A DNA stretch of 64,000 nt from an uncultured Vampirovibrio sp. (GCA_910583725.1 CAJTXZ010000014.1:1-64000); one strand, 5' to 3'; counted from the first letter of the stretch, positions 42,683 through 52,770 are shown. Notes: generated by a model not told the origin, from the sequence alone. Numbers and translations are program-made.

Positions 42683-45154
42683 GTGACAGGCAAAAAACGA
42701 GTGATAGCCTACCTTCACACCCATTGGGACAGGGAATGGTACAGAACAAAGGAAGAGTTTAATTTGAGGCTTTTGGAGGTTTTTGATGAAATTTTAGAAG
42801 AGCTTCAAAAGGGCTCTATGCCTTGTTTTTACTTTGACGGCCAAACTGCGGCACTTGAAGATTACTTAAAATTCAGGCCCCAAAATCTTGAAATTGTTAC
42901 AAAACTTATTAATTCAAAAAAACTTTTTATTGGTCCTTTTTATGCAAGCGCAGACAGCTTTTTGGTGAATGGCATCTCCCTGATAAGGAATTTAAATTTA
43001 GGTATTAAATACTCTAAAAGCCTTGGTGTGACTGATTTTATAGGATATCTGCCCGATACTTTCGGGCACGCTAGAAGCATTTTTGATATATTAAAAAGCT
43101 TTGATATCACTAATGCTCTTGCCTGGCGCGGGATTGGGCCTATTTCGCACAATGATTTTAAGATAAATGATATAAACGCTACAAAGCTTGTATATGGCTA
43201 TTTTATGGATATTTTACATCCTTTAGAAAGGTATAGCAAGTGTTTTGATGATTCAGGCTGTTTAAAATCCGCCGCCAATACGGATTTCACGCTAAACGAA
43301 GTTAAAAAAACCGCGCAGGCTTTAGAGAAAATTTTAGATAAAATTGCCCAAAACTCTGATGGAGACTTGCTTTTGCCCATAGGGGCCGACCACCTTGCAG
43401 CATTAAGGGATTCATCAAAAATTGTAAAGATTGTAAACAAATACCTCCAAAACTATGAAATAGAGCTGACTTCCCCCTTTGAATATACCCAAAATGCTGA
43501 TTATTCAAAGCTTTCAATGAAGGGTGAACTTCTGGATAACGCTGAAACCTACATACTGCCTGGCGTTTACTCTTCAAGAATTCCGCAAAAGGTTGAAAAT
43601 GCTAAGCTTCAGTGGGATTTATTCAGAATTGTCGAGCCAATGAATTATTTTGCAAAATATTTTGGAATCGATGGCTCTAAATACACTGCCAGCCTTGATT
43701 TTGCGGCAAAAGAACTCATTAAAAACCACGCGCATGATTCAATTTACGGCTGTTCGACAGATGAGGTGCACAAGTGCGTGCAATCAAGGTTTGACAAGGT
43801 AAGAGCGGTTGTTGATGGTGTAAAACACAGGCTAATTAGGGATTTTAAGTGTAAATATGTTCAAAACTCTGATGTGGAGCGTAATACAATAAAGCCAATA
43901 ACAAAAACGGCAAAAAACACGCGTGCAGAAATTTTTGCATTTAATCTGTCAAACCATGAATATTCAGGCCCTGTAAGTATTATCACTGATTTTAAGCCGT
44001 GCAACGCACAATTAGTGCGCAAATTCAGAGGCTTTAGCGATGAAATCCTTTACGACACAAGGCAAATACCCGTTACCGAGCAGTATTTACCCCTTTATGA
44101 ATATTTGATTGAGGCAAAAGGCTTGAAGCCGTTTAGTTTTAGTCATATTCAGACTGTTGAAAAACAGACAGAGCTTGAAATTAGCGATAATAAAATTGCT
44201 AATCCTTTGCTGGAGTTGAATTTGAGACGTGAAAATGGCAGATTAACCGTATATTTGCTGGATAAAAAAACAAATACTGAATATTCTGATGTTCTTAAGA
44301 TGCTTGTGTCAGAAGACTTTGGGGACAGTTATAATTCTGCATGCCCTAATGAACCATTGGCATACGCGCTTTTGGGTGCTAGGGTTATTGAAAAAGGCCC
44401 GGTTAGAGCCTGTTTAGAGCTTTTGTTTGAAAATAATTTTAAATTGGATGTTTATCTTTCAAATTATCAGGAATTTTTTGAATTTGAGGCGAAATTCAAC
44501 AATAATAAGAAAAACAGAAAAATTCAAGCGTGCTTTAATTTAAAAAACCCGATAAAGTCTACGTTTGCAGAGGATGCATTTGGATATATTGAAAGAAAAC
44601 ACGATTATAACTGGCTTATGCGCGAGCATATGCCCGCAAAGCCAAAAATAGAGGTCTTTTCAAATTCCTTTCCTATGCAAAGATGGGTAATGGCGCAGGG
44701 TTTCGCCGTGACGACTCTTGGATTAAACGAATATGAAATTTATAACAATGAGCTTAAAATTACCTTAATGCGAGGAACTGCACGGATTTCAGAGCCAAAG
44801 AATTTGGCGAGATTTATTCCTGCGGGTCCTCCGATTGAAACTCCTGATTTACAGTGTTTGGGATTTCACAAAGTAAAATTTGCCTGCGCTCCAAACGCTG
44901 ATATAGCTTCAATTCAACGTATTACAGAGGTCTTTTACCAGCCTGTAGTGCCGATTTTGGGCAGGTTAAAAAATGCACGTGAGAAAAAATTCTTAAATTT
45001 GCCTGAAAATTTACTTTTTTATGGGCTAAAAGCCACTGATAGTAAGGTTTATGGCGTTTTCTATAATACTTCGCACGCACCCGTTATTTATAACAATGTA
45101 TCAGTTGCGCCAAAAAGCATTGAATTTATTGAACTACAGCCCTTTGAAGAGTAA
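42683..45154 (+). CDS. Glycoside hydrolase family 38 alpha-mannosidase
   Basis: The product has 823 residues. GH38 enzymes are zinc-dependent retaining alpha-mannosidases. Seen: YLHTHWDREWYRT at residues 10-22 (zinc ligands His12 and Asp16-type), GYLPDTFGHA with the nucleophile Asp125, and HAHDSIYGCSTDEVH (zinc histidine and aspartate). C-terminal beta-sandwich domains follow. There is no signal peptide, so it is probably cytoplasmic, perhaps degrading imported mannosides or a storage/cell-surface mannan. The start is GTG with GGAGA eight bases upstream. The gene stands alone and meets the minus-strand operon tail-to-tail (1 bp). Confidence 0.92.
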   Translation: MTGKKRVIAYLHTHWDREWYRTKEEFNLRLLEVFDEILEELQKGSMPCFYFDGQTAALEDYLKFRPQNLEIVTKLINSKKLFIGPFYASADSFLVNGISLIRNLNLGIKYSKSLGVTDFIGYLPDTFGHARSIFDILKSFDITNALAWRGIGPISHNDFKINDINATKLVYGYFMDILHPLERYSKCFDDSGCLKSAANTDFTLNEVKKTAQALEKILDKIAQNSDGDLLLPIGADHLAALRDSSKIVKIVNKYLQNYEIELTSPFEYTQNADYSKLSMKGELLDNAETYILPGVYSSRIPQKVENAKLQWDLFRIVEPMNYFAKYFGIDGSKYTASLDFAAKELIKNHAHDSIYGCSTDEVHKCVQSRFDKVRAVVDGVKHRLIRDFKCKYVQNSDVERNTIKPITKTAKNTRAEIFAFNLSNHEYSGPVSIITDFKPCNAQLVRKFRGFSDEILYDTRQIPVTEQYLPLYEYLIEAKGLKPFSFSHIQTVEKQTELEISDNKIANPLLELNLRRENGRLTVYLLDKKTNTEYSDVLKMLVSEDFGDSYNSACPNEPLAYALLGARVIEKGPVRACLELLFENNFKLDVYLSNYQEFFEFEAKFNNNKKNRKIQACFNLKNPIKSTFAEDAFGYIERKHDYNWLMREHMPAKPKIEVFSNSFPMQRWVMAQGFAVTTLGLNEYEIYNNELKITLMRGTARISEPKNLARFIPAGPPIETPDLQCLGFHKVKFACAPNADIASIQRITEVFYQPVVPILGRLKNAREKKFLNLPENLLFYGLKATDSKVYGVFYNTSHAPVIYNNVSVAPKSIEFIELQPFEE

Positions 45155-45155
45155 A

Positions 45156-45830
45156 TTATGCCTTGATTTTGACGTTTTTGGCCTCTTCGCTGTCTTCTGA
45201 AATGGCAAGAGGGCTGTTTTCAATGATTTTGCGGCTCGTTTCAAGGTTTGCAAGGGTTTTTCTTTTCTTATATAAAATATAGAAAAACGCAATGATGACG
45301 GCTGTTACAGCGATTATTACAAGCTCTATATTGTCTTTAATTTTTTCGCCGAACATCATCAAAACAGCACTTACGATAAAAAACCGCATGCCCCGTCCTA
45401 CGGCTGATGCAGCCATAAATGCCCAAAAATTCATGTTTAAAATGCCGCTTGCAATCGTAAAAACTTTATACGGAATTGGCGTGAAAGCCGCGAAAAATAC
45501 GGCTTGCGGGCCATATTTATTGTAGAGTGCCTCTACTTTGTCAAACTGTTCCTGGGCTTTTTTGTTGCCGTTTTTGCTCAAAAGACCGAAAAGCCAGTTG
45601 AACACGGGTCTTCCGCCAAATTTACCTATTAAATACCCTATGCCGCCGCCTATTGCGGATGCTATTGTGCAGATAAGCGCGAAGTATAGCGCATTTTGCG
45701 GATTTTTTAAATCCATTGCGATTAATAAAAAATCAGGCGGGGGAACGAGGAAAAAGCTCTCTATACAAGAGTTTAAGGCTAATCCCATCGTGCCGAGGTC
45801 TGTAAAATATTGGTTTATGCTGTTTAACAT
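45156..45830 (-). CDS. YqaA/DedA-type VTT-domain membrane protein
   Basis: The product has 224 residues with about five hydrophobic segments. Seen: the VTT (SNARE-associated) pattern PPPDFLLIAMDLKNP, ASAIGGGIGYLIGKFGGRPV and FTPIPYKVFTIASGILNM, characteristic of YqaA. DedA-family proteins are thought to flip undecaprenyl phosphate or phospholipids across the inner membrane. The C-terminal charged tail is cytoplasmic. It is the last gene of the operon that begins with lptB, with short gaps. Confidence 0.85.
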   Translation of the reverse strand: MLNSINQYFTDLGTMGLALNSCIESFFLVPPPDFLLIAMDLKNPQNALYFALICTIASAIGGGIGYLIGKFGGRPVFNWLFGLLSKNGNKKAQEQFDKVEALYNKYGPQAVFFAAFTPIPYKVFTIASGILNMNFWAFMAASAVGRGMRFFIVSAVLMMFGEKIKDNIELVIIAVTAVIIAFFYILYKKRKTLANLETSRKIIENSPLAISEDSEEAKNVKIKA

Positions 45831-45868
45831 TGATTATTCCTTTGATATTGCTGTATTTCGAGGTTTTT

Positions 45869-46294
45869 TCAGCGTGAAATGCACTGACTATCGCTATTTT
45901 CGGATTTTAAACCTATTAAACCGGCTAAATCTCTAATGATTTTGCCGTTTTTGTCTGTTGCTGTGGCGCGAACCTCAGCAGTGGTGCAGATTTTGCCGGT
46001 TTCTTTGATTTTTATTATTTGCTCAAAAGTGACACTTGCATTTGAAAATTCTTTTACGCTTGTTGTCACAACCACGTTGTTCATTAGCTTTGCGGGGTAT
46101 TTGTATCTTATTTTGATATCAACAACGGGCATTACAATCCCGAAATCCCTTGCTAATTCATCAATTCTAATACCCTTGTCTAAAAGCCACTCTACACGGC
46201 CTGCTTCCATCCACCTGAGATAAGTGCCGTGCCAAACCACGCCGTAAGCGTCTGTATCAGCGTATTGCACCTTATATTCAAGATTATTTTCCAT
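45869..46294 (-). CDS. YbgC-type hot-dog acyl-CoA thioesterase
   Basis: The product has 141 residues with a 4HBT hot-dog fold: YADTDAYGVVWHGTYLRWMEAGRVEW, with the catalytic Asp of the YbgC motif (DxxGxVxHxxYxxxxExxR). YbgC is often part of the Tol-Pal group, but tol genes are not present here. It hydrolyses short acyl-CoA thioesters or serves phospholipid metabolism. I start at 46294, where the family begins; the ATG overlaps the end of the upstream gene by 11 bp, so translation may be coupled. The frame is open ten codons upstream. Confidence 0.85.
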   Translation of the reverse strand: MENNLEYKVQYADTDAYGVVWHGTYLRWMEAGRVEWLLDKGIRIDELARDFGIVMPVVDIKIRYKYPAKLMNNVVVTTSVKEFSNASVTFEQIIKIKETGKICTTAEVRATATDKNGKIIRDLAGLIGLKSENSDSQCISR

Positions 46295-46820
46295 CTTTTT
46301 TGCCCTTTTTCTTTCCAGCGTCAAGAGAGGTTAAATCCCTTGTGTAAGTAACAAAAGAGGGGGGTTGAATTACTGTTCGGACAAGCAGAATGTTGTCGTT
46401 AGAGTATGCTTCAACTGCTATGGAATTTAAGGCATCATCAGGCGTAATGATAACGCAGCCCTTGCATTTGGCCTTTATTAAGTATGCAGGATTTTTTTTA
46501 TCATATGGATTTTTATTTACCTTATTCAGCTCTTTCGCGATTTTTTGGGCGGCCTCAGAGGCTTTCATTTTGTTGTTCGAAGAAAATTCTCCAAGCGCCT
46601 TTGAAGTGAAAATGCTTGCATTTGTTTGCATTTGGGCATTTCGCTTGTTATCAAGTTTCAAAAAAATATTCGGCGAAAGATATAAACCTATGCACAGCAC
46701 CAGAAGCAGCCCGACAAAAATCTCAAAAATGGTGATTTTATTGGGGTTTTCGTCTTTATTATCCTCAGGCGCTAAATCAGCTTTGCCTGCCGTTGTGTTT
46801 TCTGTTTTGTTTTCGTCCAT
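46284..46820 (-). CDS. Hypothetical membrane-anchored protein, 178 aa
   Basis: Seen: an acidic cytoplasmic N-terminus (about 1-27), a membrane helix at about 29-49 (ITIFEIFVGLLLVLCIGLYLS), a Lys/Asn-rich periplasmic domain with a CKGCVIITPDDAL segment containing a close Cys pair, and a Lys-rich C-terminus. I do not recognise it. It resembles short pilin-accessory or prepilin-like proteins only in outline; no prepilin cleavage motif is visible. It sits inside the lptB operon between the phosphodiester glycosidase and the thioesterase genes. Confidence 0.65.
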   Translation of the reverse strand: MDENKTENTTAGKADLAPEDNKDENPNKITIFEIFVGLLLVLCIGLYLSPNIFLKLDNKRNAQMQTNASIFTSKALGEFSSNNKMKASEAAQKIAKELNKVNKNPYDKKNPAYLIKAKCKGCVIITPDDALNSIAVEAYSNDNILLVRTVIQPPSFVTYTRDLTSLDAGKKKGKKDGK

Positions 46821-46850
46821 TTATATTTACCTTTTTATTATCATAATACA

Positions 46851-47705
46851 CTATTTTTCCACTGTGAGAAAGGATTTCACCCTTCTTTGGCTTGTAAAGC
46901 TTGAATAGATTTCTAAATCTTTAAAATTTGCAGAGGTGGAAGCCCCGCCGTCAAGCGCCATTGCCTTGTCAAACTTCATTTTTTTACAAAAATCTCTCAC
47001 TTCATTCATTGTGACCTTATTTTGGTTTGTAAATAATACGATATAGAGCATTTCGTTTTTAAGGGCTAAAATCGTTCTCTCCCTTCGCTTTAAAACATCT
47101 GCAGCCTGAAATTTCACCTTGTTGTTTTCTACCTTTAAAAAACTTTCCTTTTCAAGGTTCATAGAGGGATACACAAAAGGGCCGCCCTGCAGGCTGTGTT
47201 TCAGGGTTAAGCCTTCCTGAACCGGTACAAAATGATGGTCCATATCAAATATCAGATTGCCCTTTTTATCTTCCAAAATTCTGAATTCTGCCCTGTTAAG
47301 TATGGCTTCAAGACGGTTTGTTTTTCCTGCATTTTCTATGAGTTTTTGGTTTGAAAACGGCGTCTCAACCACGTTTCCGTCTATTGTTACATATGAAACC
47401 GCATTTCCTGTCACAATATCAAAAAAGCCGCCATTAATGACAAGGTCATATTTTTCGCTGTTTTTGAATACATCGGATGTGGCAGTGAGCTTGTCTGCCA
47501 CATAGGGCTTGATTTTGCAGCCCATCTTTTCCGTATTCATTTTGAATATATAAATACCCGGCGCCGTGTGCTCCATTTCAATGTTTTCTTTTGCCTCTTT
47601 GGCTGCTGCACTTTGCATAATAAGCGATACAGGCGCATTTTGGGCCGGTGCATAGAATGCGCAAAGGGTTATTATTAATGCAGTAAGTGTTATTTTTCTT
47701 AACAT
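46851..47705 (-). CDS. Exported phosphodiester glycosidase (NAGPA/DUF2233) family protein
   Basis: The product has 284 residues with a signal peptide (cleavage near FYAPAQN) and a NAGPA-fold domain. Seen: VINGGFFDI near residue 90 and MALDGGASTSANF near 250 (family hallmarks), with a LKHSLQGGPFVY segment between. Family members remove GlcNAc from phosphodiesters or act on envelope glycans. It starts four bases after the stop of the LptF/G permease, so it is likely co-translated with LPS transport, suggesting an envelope role. The substrate is unknown. Confidence 0.82.
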   Translation of the reverse strand: MLRKITLTALIITLCAFYAPAQNAPVSLIMQSAAAKEAKENIEMEHTAPGIYIFKMNTEKMGCKIKPYVADKLTATSDVFKNSEKYDLVINGGFFDIVTGNAVSYVTIDGNVVETPFSNQKLIENAGKTNRLEAILNRAEFRILEDKKGNLIFDMDHHFVPVQEGLTLKHSLQGGPFVYPSMNLEKESFLKVENNKVKFQAADVLKRRERTILALKNEMLYIVLFTNQNKVTMNEVRDFCKKMKFDKAMALDGGASTSANFKDLEIYSSFTSQRRVKSFLTVEK

Positions 47706-47709
47706 ATGT

Positions 47710-48810
47710 TTACAAATCCTTAACTTTTTTAATCACAAATATTGAAATAATAAAGGCGATAATAGGAAACGCAGCAGCAAGAAATGGCGGCATTACGCCT
47801 TTTTGCGCCATTAAATCAAAGAATGGCAGAGTTATGTAATATAAGAAAATCATACCAACAGCAACAGTAAAGCCCACAAGCCTTTGGCTTCTTGGGGGCG
47901 AAAAACCCAACAGGCAGCCTATTACAGCAAAAAGAATACAGGTTAATGGATGAAGAAATCTTTGGTAATATTTTGCAAGTATATAGTTGTATTCATCCGT
48001 AAAATCTTGTTCTTTTAATATTTCTTTATATTCTTTGAGGTCTTTTGTTGTAAAGAATCTTTCTTTTTTGGTTGAATTCACAATCATTTTATAAACATCC
48101 TGAGAGAGCTTGCCGTTTAGGATTTTATAATCTTTGACGTTTCCAATATCTGTATAGATGCCGTTTTTGTTGATTGAATATTGTTTTGCCTCAGGAATCA
48201 GCCAGCAGTCATCTTTAAGAAGGGCATACGGCGCAAACAGGATACTTTTAAAGGTCATAGCATCGTCGTATTTTTCGTTGGAAAAGTTAATGATAATGAG
48301 GTTTTTTATAGCTTTATCCGTGAAGTTTGAAATTATAATACCTCTTGTTGGGATTTGTTTTTCATTTTTTTGAAGATAAACAAAATGTTTGTCAAAGTGC
48401 GAGCCCTTGCCCATTGCCTTTGAGGCGTATGGAATCATCTTATCGCTGACATAAAAACATAAAAAAGAAAGCGCCAAACCAAGTGTTAAAACAGGCACCA
48501 TAATTCTTGTAAATGACAGCCCGATACCTCTTAAAATGCTTAATTCCGAATCCTTTGAAAGTTTATCAAAAGTAAAGATTGACCCGAGTAAAATGCCTAC
48601 AGGTATTGCCTTTGCAAGCACCTCCGGCATTTCATAGACCAGAATTTTTGCCGCAGTTAAAATAGGCATATTCTGCGTGAAAATTTTTTTTATGATTCTA
48701 ACAAGTGTTTCAGGCGCAATCCACACAATTATGAAAAGCAAAAGGCAGACGACAGTTGCCATAAAGACTTGCTTAAATATATATTTATCAAAAATGCTTA
48801 TTTTAAACAC
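47710..48810 (-). CDS. LptF/LptG-family LPS export permease
   Basis: The product has 366 residues of the YjgP/YjgQ family. Seen: IFDKYIFKQVFMATVVCLLLFIIVW, with six hydrophobic segments in total split by a large periplasmic domain; LGSIFTFDKLSKDSELSILRGIGLS, the coupling-helix motif; and the terminal FAVIGCLLGFSPPRSQR. With LptB, encoded immediately upstream, it extracts LPS from the inner membrane. E. coli has two different permeases; only one is found here, and LptF versus LptG cannot be decided. Confidence 0.92.
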   Translation of the reverse strand: MFKISIFDKYIFKQVFMATVVCLLLFIIVWIAPETLVRIIKKIFTQNMPILTAAKILVYEMPEVLAKAIPVGILLGSIFTFDKLSKDSELSILRGIGLSFTRIMVPVLTLGLALSFLCFYVSDKMIPYASKAMGKGSHFDKHFVYLQKNEKQIPTRGIIISNFTDKAIKNLIIINFSNEKYDDAMTFKSILFAPYALLKDDCWLIPEAKQYSINKNGIYTDIGNVKDYKILNGKLSQDVYKMIVNSTKKERFFTTKDLKEYKEILKEQDFTDEYNYILAKYYQRFLHPLTCILFAVIGCLLGFSPPRSQRLVGFTVAVGMIFLYYITLPFFDLMAQKGVMPPFLAAAFPIIAFIISIFVIKKVKDL

Positions 48811-48828
48811 GTTTTTCCTGCTTTATGT

Positions 48829-49572
48829 TCATAAGGTGAAATCTTTTCCAAGGTAAAATTCTTTGGCTACAGGGTCATTTGCTACTTCTTCGCTCTTTCC
48901 CTGAATCTTAATCTTGCCGTCAAATATAACATATGCCCTGTCTGTGATAGAGAGTGTGGCCTTTGGGTTATGGTCTGTAATTAGGACACCAAGCCCCTTT
49001 TCTCTTGCAAGTTTATAAATATTTTCCTTGATTTCTCCTATCGCAATAGGGTCAATTCCTGTAAATGGTTCATCCAGAAGGATAAAATGAGGTGTTGCAG
49101 CAAGAGCCCTTGCTATTTCAACCCTTCTTCTCTCACCGCCCGAAAGAGAGACAGCACTTGCCTTTCTGTGGCGCGTCATGCCAAATTCTTCTAAAAGCTC
49201 CTCAAGCTTTTGTTTTTTTTCATTCTTATCAAGTTTTTCATTTAATTCAAGAACGAGCTTCAAATTATCTTCAACCGATAATTTTCTAAAAATAGAAGCT
49301 TCCTGCGGAAGATAGCCGATTCCTAATTTTGCCCTTTCATTCATTGGCATAAGAGTTATATCTTTTGTCTCGTTTGTGTTTTTATTAAGAAGACTTACCT
49401 TGCCGGAATTTGCCTTTACAAGGCCCACTATCATATAAAACGTTGTGGTTTTTCCAGCGCCGTTCGGCCCCAAAAGGCCAACAACCTCTCCCTTATTCAC
49501 CTCAAACGACACATCATTAACAACTGACCTGTCACCATATATTTTTATAAGATTTTCTGCAATTATTTTCAT
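48829..49572 (-). CDS. lptB: LPS export ABC transporter ATPase LptB
   Basis: The product has 247 residues. Seen: Walker A GLLGPNGAGKTTTFYM, the Q-loop GYLPQEASIFRKLSVEDNL, signature LSGGERRRVEIARAL, Walker B FILLDEPFTGIDPIA, and the H-loop DHN. This is the family-specific pattern of LptB. It heads the operon lptB-permease-glycosidase-unknown-thioesterase-YqaA, implying a Gram-negative outer membrane. The ribosome site AGAGG lies before the ATG. Confidence 0.95.
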   Translation of the reverse strand: MKIIAENLIKIYGDRSVVNDVSFEVNKGEVVGLLGPNGAGKTTTFYMIVGLVKANSGKVSLLNKNTNETKDITLMPMNERAKLGIGYLPQEASIFRKLSVEDNLKLVLELNEKLDKNEKKQKLEELLEEFGMTRHRKASAVSLSGGERRRVEIARALAATPHFILLDEPFTGIDPIAIGEIKENIYKLAREKGLGVLITDHNPKATLSITDRAYVIFDGKIKIQGKSEEVANDPVAKEFYLGKDFTL

Positions 49573-49767
49573 CTTTTTAAACCTCTTGCGGTATAAAACC
49601 CTGAGTTTAAAAGTATTATACTATAAAAAAATTGCACAGGAATATGTTTAAAGTTAAAAACAGCCAATCATTATTTTGCTGGTAATACTGGCACTTAAAT
49701 CTTTGTAAAATGCGCATTTAAGACCTTTAACATATTAAAATAGCTTTGTTTTTTGCCATCTCCATTG

Positions 49768-52545
49768 TCAAATTGGCGTTTCTTCTTTGTCTTCATTAAA
49801 ATTTAAATCTCTGAAACATATTTCTTTTAGGGTTAAATCTTTTAAATAAACGCTTTCCATATGGGTTTCAGATAAAACATAAACTTTTTCTCTGGCGCGC
49901 GTCATTGCTACATAAAAAAGCCTTTTCTCTTCATCCATAATTTCATCATAACTTTTATTAAGTGCTGTCATAATCTCATAATCAGGATGTATAAACGGAA
50001 TAATGCCGTTAATAGCCCTTAAAATTATAACAATATCCGCTTCAAGCCCTTTTGATTTATGTATTGTCATAACCTTGATTTTATTTTTGTTTACGGTTTT
50101 CATCCTTAATAGTTTGCCGGCAAAGTCAAATTCAAGGTTTGAGCCTGCAATTTTATTTAGCCTTGATAATACAAGAAAATTTTTATCAGGATGGAGTCTT
50201 ATCAGCCTGTGTACGGTTTTTAAATATTTGGCCTTAATTTTTCCCGGGTCTTTTTTGAATGCATAAATATAATCAGCCGGATTATTCTTTTTTATATAGG
50301 TTTTGTCTGTTCTTATCTTTAAAACCTCGCCTGCTTCTTTTTTAACGGGATTGGAGGGGCTGTCATTCGGGCCCATAAGCGTGTTTGAAACATTTATAAT
50401 CTTTGTATCAGAGCGGTAATTATTGGTCAAATTGTAAATTTCTGAATTCATAAAAAGATTTTTAAAATTTTTAAAATAATATAAATCAGAGCCCGCAAAG
50501 CCGTTTATAGCCTGCCAGTCATCGCCTGTTGCAAAAATTTTCAACTTCGGGCAAAAACATTTAATGCTTGAGATAAGGTCATAAAAAAGTTTTGAAAAAT
50601 CCTGATATTCATCAATAAGAAGGTATTTAATATTTTTTACCTTCATCTTTTTGCCGCCTGAGGCCTTAAAAGAGCATTCTCCTTTGGTTTCCATAATTTT
50701 TTTAGCGGCTTGCATTATTAAATCATCAAAATCATAAAGGTTTTCACGCCTTAAAAGTTTTTGATATTCAAGATAAATTTCATATCCTAATTCAAGAAAT
50801 ATTTTTGTTCTTTTTGACAATGTGTTGTCACTGCATTTTTTTTCTATAAAAAAGTTGTCCAGTTTTGATTTTTTTATTGTTGAAATAAAGCCCTCAATTG
50901 TTTTATAAAAACTCTTAATGTTTAAGTCTTTTACCTTTTCAAAAAGCGCATCATAGGGCTGTTTTTCAGGGTTAATGCCAAATTTTTTAAGTGTGTCAAA
51001 AAGTGTAATCTCAAAATTTGTCCTTATTTGCGAATGCTTTGCCCAGGTTTCAATCAACGGAATATTTTTCTTTTTAAAATATCTTCTTTTTGTGTGGATG
51101 TTTCTAATGTATTTTGATACATCGTTAATTACATTTTTTTTGCCGAAATAATCAGGGTCCAGCGCCTTTTCATCTATACCCCAATGCTCAAGATAAAATT
51201 CTTTGCCCTTATATTTAATATAAAAATCGGGCCTGTAAATATTCCACTCATCATCAATATTGAGGGCCTCTTTTTCTTCTTTTGTGAAGATGATTGCTCT
51301 TTCATATTCGTATTCTATGCCGTTTTCAAAAAGAAAGTCTGCTATATATTTTTCGCCTGATGATTTTACTAGTTCACCCTTAAGAGTTGTTTGGGAGAGG
51401 CTCTTTATAAAGCTTACATCGCTATCATCGGCAATTTTAACATCTCTTTTTGTTGGAATGTTTAATGAAGTTTTATAAAAATTATAGAATGCCTCTTTAT
51501 TGTGCGCCTTTTCTAAAACTCTTATTATTGCTTCATTTATGTATAAAAAACGTTTTTTATCATCAATTATTTTTATGTCATCGCAAATGCTCTTTGCAAA
51601 GCCATGAAAGGTTTTGGCACCCTCAAAATTATTTGCGTTAATGTCTTTATGGTTTTTTAGGCCGTACTTTTCGCACAGGTCTTTTTTAATCTTAACCTTT
51701 GCTTCTTTATTAAAAGCTAAAATAAGGATTTCATCCGGCTTTATATTGTATTTTTCAATGAGAAGAAGGGTTTTAAGGCACAGCGTGCTTGTTTTGCCGG
51801 AGCCTGCGCGCGCTTTTAATAAAATGTTTGAATGAATTGAAGATATAGCAAGTGCTTTTTGGGGGTCAATATTTTGTCCGCTAAAGTATTTAAGCACATA
51901 TTCTTTTTTTAAATTTTCATATTCATCTTTTGTTATTATCCTTTTTCTTTGGAATAATTTATCTGCCTCCATAAAATTATATTGTTTCAGAATATCTGTA
52001 ATATCCTCAATATCTTCTAAGAAAAAGCCGATTTCTCCCTTGCTTGCCTCAGGAAGGTTTTTTGCCTTTTTATAGAAATGCGAAACAGCAGATTTCATAT
52101 CATTAAGGCTTATTTGTATTAAGTCCTTTTTTAGATTATTTATATATAACTCTAAAGCTGATTTATAAGCATTATCAAGGTTTTTAAGTATATTTTTATT
52201 TGAGGGGCTTTCTTGTTTAAGTTTTTCAAAGCTTAAAAAATTATCATCTTTGATGCATCTTTGAGCGCACTTTAAAATTTCATTGTTGTGATTTTCTTTG
52301 ATAAGCCGCCTGGTTGTGCCTAAAAAAAGTACTTTAAAGTTTTTCCACTCGCGCTTTGAAAAATTTTCTTTTATTTCAAGTAAAACCTTGTTTTCTTCCT
52401 TTGTAAAATTAGAAAAATTTCCTGAAACAATTGTTGGAATCAAGGTTTCAATATAGGTTTTTTTATTTTGCACAAAATCATTCAGCCACATTTGTGCAAG
52501 CTTTTTTAAGGGAAAAAACCTTTCCCTGTTAGACATTTTCTTCAT
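49768..52545 (-). CDS. UvrD/HelD-like SF1 helicase with embedded nuclease-like domain
   Basis: The product has 925 residues. Seen: an N-terminal helical region of unknown type (1-230), Walker A KARAGSGKTST near 244, FHGFAKSI, Walker B LLIDEYQDFS, GDDWQAINGFAGSD, NNYRS, MTIHKSKGLEADIVII and RLFYVAMTRAREKVYVL: all motifs of SF1A. Residues about 395-530 interrupt the helicase: SGEKYIADFL, YRPDFYIKYKGKEFYLEHWG and PLIETW resemble a PD-(D/E)xK nuclease-like module of the HelD kind. It may act in repair or defence; the cellular role is unknown. The start has no clear ribosome site; an internal ATG three codons on is equally possible. Confidence 0.88.
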   Translation of the reverse strand: MKKMSNRERFFPLKKLAQMWLNDFVQNKKTYIETLIPTIVSGNFSNFTKEENKVLLEIKENFSKREWKNFKVLFLGTTRRLIKENHNNEILKCAQRCIKDDNFLSFEKLKQESPSNKNILKNLDNAYKSALELYINNLKKDLIQISLNDMKSAVSHFYKKAKNLPEASKGEIGFFLEDIEDITDILKQYNFMEADKLFQRKRIITKDEYENLKKEYVLKYFSGQNIDPQKALAISSIHSNILLKARAGSGKTSTLCLKTLLLIEKYNIKPDEILILAFNKEAKVKIKKDLCEKYGLKNHKDINANNFEGAKTFHGFAKSICDDIKIIDDKKRFLYINEAIIRVLEKAHNKEAFYNFYKTSLNIPTKRDVKIADDSDVSFIKSLSQTTLKGELVKSSGEKYIADFLFENGIEYEYERAIIFTKEEKEALNIDDEWNIYRPDFYIKYKGKEFYLEHWGIDEKALDPDYFGKKNVINDVSKYIRNIHTKRRYFKKKNIPLIETWAKHSQIRTNFEITLFDTLKKFGINPEKQPYDALFEKVKDLNIKSFYKTIEGFISTIKKSKLDNFFIEKKCSDNTLSKRTKIFLELGYEIYLEYQKLLRRENLYDFDDLIMQAAKKIMETKGECSFKASGGKKMKVKNIKYLLIDEYQDFSKLFYDLISSIKCFCPKLKIFATGDDWQAINGFAGSDLYYFKNFKNLFMNSEIYNLTNNYRSDTKIINVSNTLMGPNDSPSNPVKKEAGEVLKIRTDKTYIKKNNPADYIYAFKKDPGKIKAKYLKTVHRLIRLHPDKNFLVLSRLNKIAGSNLEFDFAGKLLRMKTVNKNKIKVMTIHKSKGLEADIVIILRAINGIIPFIHPDYEIMTALNKSYDEIMDEEKRLFYVAMTRAREKVYVLSETHMESVYLKDLTLKEICFRDLNFNEDKEETPI

Positions 52546-52733
52546 TTTGTTTAATTCAGCATCTTCATAATTTCAGCATTTATAAAATTTAGAATATCAT
52601 AATTTTGAAAAAAATGCAAAATTGGTTTTTTATAGCCTAAACACTATCTAATTGGCTTATTTTGCTTTAAAAGCAATGGTAATAAATTTTGCATATATAT
52701 TTATAAAAAGCGCTCTCTGGCTTTTTTAATATT

Positions 52734-52770
52734 AAAAAACAAGGCCCTGCTTGATTTTTGCAGAGCCCTG
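52734..52770 (-). terminator. Terminator of the small acidic-protein gene
   Basis: On the minus strand an 11-bp stem with two wobbles (CAGGGCTCTGC against GCAGGGCCTTG) closes a nine-base loop and is followed by six T residues. It lies 56 bases after the stop at 52826. Confidence 0.8.
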
